From Phycisphaerae bacterium SM23_30 (GTDB lineage: Bacteria; Planctomycetota; Phycisphaerae; Sedimentisphaerales; SM23-30), in the NCBI GenBank assembly GCA_001303695.1, contig LJUC01000007.1:1-33869 (forward strand): a stretch of DNA of 33,869 nucleotides. The letters are read 5' to 3'. This document shows positions 31,031 through 33,869 of the stretch, piece after piece. How positions within the stretch are numbered: position 1 is the first letter of the stretch; every line of letters starts with the position of its first letter. Both the position numbers and the translations under genes were made by a program. The notes beneath the pieces were generated by a model. The model was not told the DNA's origin. It saw nothing but the letters and a program-made list of their open reading frames with translations, and searched no databases.

Positions 31031-33868
31031 TTAGACCTCCTTCCTGGTCACATCACAAAGGAAAGCTTTGTATTCCGGAATCGTGGTGTTGGCGTCGCCG
31101 ATATGGGGAGTCAGGACGTTGGCGCTGCCTTCGATCTCCTCGCCTCCCAGGCGTTTTTTACGATTATCGGCATCCAAACCGGCATAACCGAAATGCCAGG
31201 GAATGCCGATGTGATCGACTATCCTGTCGCCGCATCGGAAGGTCTGGAATCTCTCCGTAACCAGGGCCCAGGCCTCCATCTCACCACGTTTGCTTTTGAC
31301 CACAACCCGATCGCCGCTCTTGATGCCTTTACGGCGGGCCAGGTGTTTACTAATCTCCACGAAGGGATCCGGGAAACATTCCACCAGCCAGGCCAGGTTC
31401 CGCGTCATGCAGCCCGCCTGCCAGTGCTCACATAATCTAAAGGTGGTGGCCACAATCGGAAATTCATCGGGCGTTCCGCGGGTATCCGGCCGCCAGACCG
31501 TCGATACCGGATTGTATTCGACTCCTTTATCTTTGTCGCGGCCTAACAATTGAAGTTTGCTAAGCTCTAGGGGGCTCTCCCATGGCTCATAATGTTCCGG
31601 GAAGGGTCCGTCGGTCGGACTGGTCGAAAACAGCGAGCCATGCCCGTCCGGCCTCATAATAAAGGAATAGCGGGATGCACTATTGGGTGTGCCGTCGGGA
31701 TTTTCCAGCGGCGGCCAACCGCCGTCCGGAACGTCGCCGATCCATCTACCCGCCTCCCAGTCATATTTAATTACATAGCGGTTCGGATTGTAAGGAACGC
31801 CGCGGGCGTTGCAACTGGCCCGATTATAGAGGATGCGGCGATTCACCGGCCAGCACCACGTCCAGTCCGCGTTCAATCCAACCACCCGGCCGGCGCCGCA
31901 GACCTGATCGTATTCCGGAGTATCTGGCGGCGGATCGGCGATCCGCTTGGCCATCCGATTGGCCAGCATCCTGCCGCTGTGCTCGACTATATGGGGACCT
32001 TCCTTAACTCTTTCATCCTCCAGTTCCACAAAACTGCCGCAATATAGCCAGTTGCCGCTGCAGGTGGTGCCGTCGGCTTGGAGACCCGTAAAACTGGGTA
32101 TCTGGCGACCGGCTTGGCTGTCGCTTATCCACTCATAGCCGTTGATTTCCATCGCCACCTTCTTGATGTCCGGCTCTTCGTGTTCCGTATCGGGATGATC
32201 GTAATTCCAGTGCAGATTCACAATCGGCTCCGGGAATACACCGCCGCCGCGGTACAGTTCCTTAAGTTTTTTCACCAGCCGATCCAGGATCCAGGCGTCA
32301 CTGTGGGAATCGCCCAGCGCGGGTACCGCCTCGTAACGCCACTGAGCCCAGCGGCCGGAATTGGTAATGCTGCCTTCTTTTTCCACCGAACTGCAGGCCG
32401 GCAGTAGAAATACCTCGGTTTGGATGTCCTTGGGATCGACGCCGGGTCGTTTCCAGAAAACGGACGTGTCGGTCTCCCACAGGTCCGCCGCCACCATCCA
32501 GTCCAGTTTCCCCAGGGCGTTACGCTCCAATTTAGCGTCGGGGCCATCGACCGCCGGGTTTTGACCCAGGATAAAAAATCCCTTGATGATGCCGGCGTCC
32601 ATCGCTTCAAACAGGCCGATATGCGAATAGTTGCCGCTCCGCTTGGGAATATAATTGAAGCAGAAACCGCCGGCCCGGTCCTGGGCGGCGTGATCACCCC
32701 ACCAGGCCTTCAGTTGGCTGACTATATACTTGGGATAATTTTGCCACCAGTTGGCCGAGAGCGGATCGTTGGTTTTGGGGGCGGTGTTTTCGATGTAAGC
32801 GGCCAGATCCGTATCGTCCGGCACCGGTGATTTAAGATAGCCCGGCAGGATATGAAACAGCAGACAATGGTCGGTTGAGCCCTGCACGTTGCTTTCGCCG
32901 CGCAGGGCGTTGATCCCGCCGCCGGCCGTACCTACGTTACCCAGGACCATCTGTAAAATGGCATAGGTGCGGATGTTCTGGGTGCCGCTGGTATGCTGGG
33001 TGGTGCCCATCGCGTACAGCCAGGTGCCCGAACGGGTAGGAAGGTAGGTGCTGGTGTAAATATCGCAGATCCGACGATAATCTTCCACCGGAGTGCCGGT
33101 AATGCTGCAGACGGTCTCGATATCATACCGCGAAAAATGCTTTTTCATCAGTTGAAACACGCAGCGGGGGTGCTGCAGCGTTTTATCGCGCATGGGGATG
33201 TCGTCCGCATCCAGCTCGTAACCCCAGGAGGTTTTAATGTAAGAACCTCCGAGGTTTTCCGGATGGGGCTGGTAACCGCTGAAAAGCCCGGTTTCCACGT
33301 CGAAATTATAATCTTCTCTTATAATAAACGAGGCGTTGGTGTGGTTGATCAGATAATCCCGCTGGATGCGATTGTTTTGCAGGGCGTAATTGACCATCCC
33401 GCCGGCAAAGGCGATATCCGTGCCGCTGCGGAACTGGGCGTAATGATCCGAAAAGGAGCTGGTCCGGGTGAAACGCGGATCGGCCGATAAAATAACCGCG
33501 CCGGCCTTCTTGCGGGCGCCGCGCTTTATAGCCCGACCGTCGGTCCAGGGGATGCCTTCCTGGGCCCGCTGCACCCAGCGCGAGGCGATCGGATGGCACT
33601 CGGCCGTGTTGGAGCCCATTACCATCACCACGTCGGCATTGACCATATCCACAAAATGGTTGGTCATGGCGCCGCGGCCAAACGATGCCGCCAGCGCTGC
33701 CACCGTCGAACTGTGGCAGATCCGGGCCTGGTGCTCCAGGTACGTCACGCCCAGCATCCGGGCGAACTTGGAATACAGGTAGCACTCCTCACTATCCAGC
33801 GCCGCTCCCCCCAGACAGGCCAGACCGTTGGTCCGATTGATCAGCAACCCGTTTTCTTCCTTTTGGAA
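31031..33868 (-). CDS. fdnG: Formate dehydrogenase catalytic (alpha) subunit, FdnG/FdoG type, cut by right edge
   Basis: The frame is open through the right edge ('FQKEENGLLINRTNG...'), so the signal peptide and N-terminal Fe-S domain, probably about 150 residues, are missing. The remaining 945 or so residues follow FdnG/FdoG throughout: 'FGRGAMTNHFVDMVNADVVMVMGSN', 'DPRFTRTSSFSDHYAQFRSGTDIAF', 'TLQHPRCVFQLMKKH', 'GGGINALRGESNVQGSTD', 'NSGRWAQWRYEA', 'WPVNRRILYNRASCN', 'IGIPWHFGYAG'. It oxidises formate to CO2 at a molybdo- or tungsto-bis-MGD cofactor, normally outside the membrane. The catalytic site reads 'QARICHSST', with a TGC codon (33716-33718) where E. coli enzymes have selenocysteine. 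It is the Cys form and needs no SECIS element. It is the first gene seen of the - strand operon. Confidence 0.96.
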   Translation of the reverse strand, partial: FQKEENGLLINRTNGLACLGGAALDSEECYLYSKFARMLGVTYLEHQARICHSSTVAALAASFGRGAMTNHFVDMVNADVVMVMGSNTAECHPIASRWVQRAQEGIPWTDGRAIKRGARKKAGAVILSADPRFTRTSSFSDHYAQFRSGTDIAFAGGMVNYALQNNRIQRDYLINHTNASFIIREDYNFDVETGLFSGYQPHPENLGGSYIKTSWGYELDADDIPMRDKTLQHPRCVFQLMKKHFSRYDIETVCSITGTPVEDYRRICDIYTSTYLPTRSGTWLYAMGTTQHTSGTQNIRTYAILQMVLGNVGTAGGGINALRGESNVQGSTDHCLLFHILPGYLKSPVPDDTDLAAYIENTAPKTNDPLSANWWQNYPKYIVSQLKAWWGDHAAQDRAGGFCFNYIPKRSGNYSHIGLFEAMDAGIIKGFFILGQNPAVDGPDAKLERNALGKLDWMVAADLWETDTSVFWKRPGVDPKDIQTEVFLLPACSSVEKEGSITNSGRWAQWRYEAVPALGDSHSDAWILDRLVKKLKELYRGGGVFPEPIVNLHWNYDHPDTEHEEPDIKKVAMEINGYEWISDSQAGRQIPSFTGLQADGTTCSGNWLYCGSFVELEDERVKEGPHIVEHSGRMLANRMAKRIADPPPDTPEYDQVCGAGRVVGLNADWTWCWPVNRRILYNRASCNARGVPYNPNRYVIKYDWEAGRWIGDVPDGGWPPLENPDGTPNSASRYSFIMRPDGHGSLFSTSPTDGPFPEHYEPWESPLELSKLQLLGRDKDKGVEYNPVSTVWRPDTRGTPDEFPIVATTFRLCEHWQAGCMTRNLAWLVECFPDPFVEISKHLARRKGIKSGDRVVVKSKRGEMEAWALVTERFQTFRCGDRIVDHIGIPWHFGYAGLDADNRKKRLGGEEIEGSANVLTPHIGDANTTIPEYKAFLCDVTRKEV

Positions 33869-33869
33869 G

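Overview
The window looks like part of a bacterial chromosome from the Planctomycetes, most likely a Phycisphaerae-like anaerobe. This is inferred from gene content: MoxR/DUF58/BatA/VWA-GATase membrane gene sets, a sigma factor with a long C-terminal tail, and long families of unrecognised membrane proteins. No rRNA or other taxonomic marker is present. No tRNA, rRNA, CRISPR array or transposase gene was found.

Left part (1-5830). Two membrane proteins on the + strand (a TM2-domain protein cut by the left edge, and an unrecognised one) are followed by an ECF-like sigma factor whose tail carries an H-x3-C-x2-C zinc motif. Next comes a NarL/LuxR-type response regulator that lacks the phospho-acceptor aspartate. 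It sits behind a 424-base leader with a promoter-like sequence and a perfect 18-bp palindrome. A rho-independent terminator lies between it and tadA (tRNA adenosine deaminase), which is on the - strand.

Fumarase relic (about 5849-6450). A stretch with no credible ORF is the shredded remains of a class II fumarase gene. At least five collinear segments in different frames match fumarase signatures. They are separated by frameshifts, stops and two large deletions.

Central + strand array (6664-28231). All genes point the same way with short gaps or overlaps, so this is probably one or a few operons. It begins with a coiled-coil membrane protein. A two-gene iron-type ABC importer follows: a solute-binding lipoprotein and a two-domain permease fused in frame to a six-repeat NHL beta-propeller. 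Then come a large VWA/GATase-like protein, a MoxR AAA+ ATPase, a DUF58 protein, a BatA-like VWA protein and a secreted/membrane protein with a GATase-like look. The array ends with one ABC ATPase and three tandem paralogous ABC-2 permeases, each of double length. The MoxR-DUF58-VWA genes resemble chaperone-like systems that mature or assemble envelope complexes; the ABC-2 genes may be their export partner (inference).

Right part (28349-33869). A - strand operon encodes a membrane-bound formate dehydrogenase. Its catalytic subunit is cut by the right edge and has Cys where E. coli FdnG/FdhF have selenocysteine. It is followed by a four-cluster Fe-S subunit, an NrfD/HybB-type quinone-linked membrane subunit (instead of the cytochrome b FdnI) and a small membrane-anchored monoheme cytochrome c. 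This points to anaerobic or microaerobic formate oxidation linked to the quinone pool.

Two small dispersed repeat families are scattered through the + strand array. One is a GAGACGCAA...TTGCGTCTC palindrome with three copies, one inside the NHL coding region. The other is a 'GTCATnCnGAGCGnA' element with two copies, one inside the 5' end of the solute-binding protein gene.
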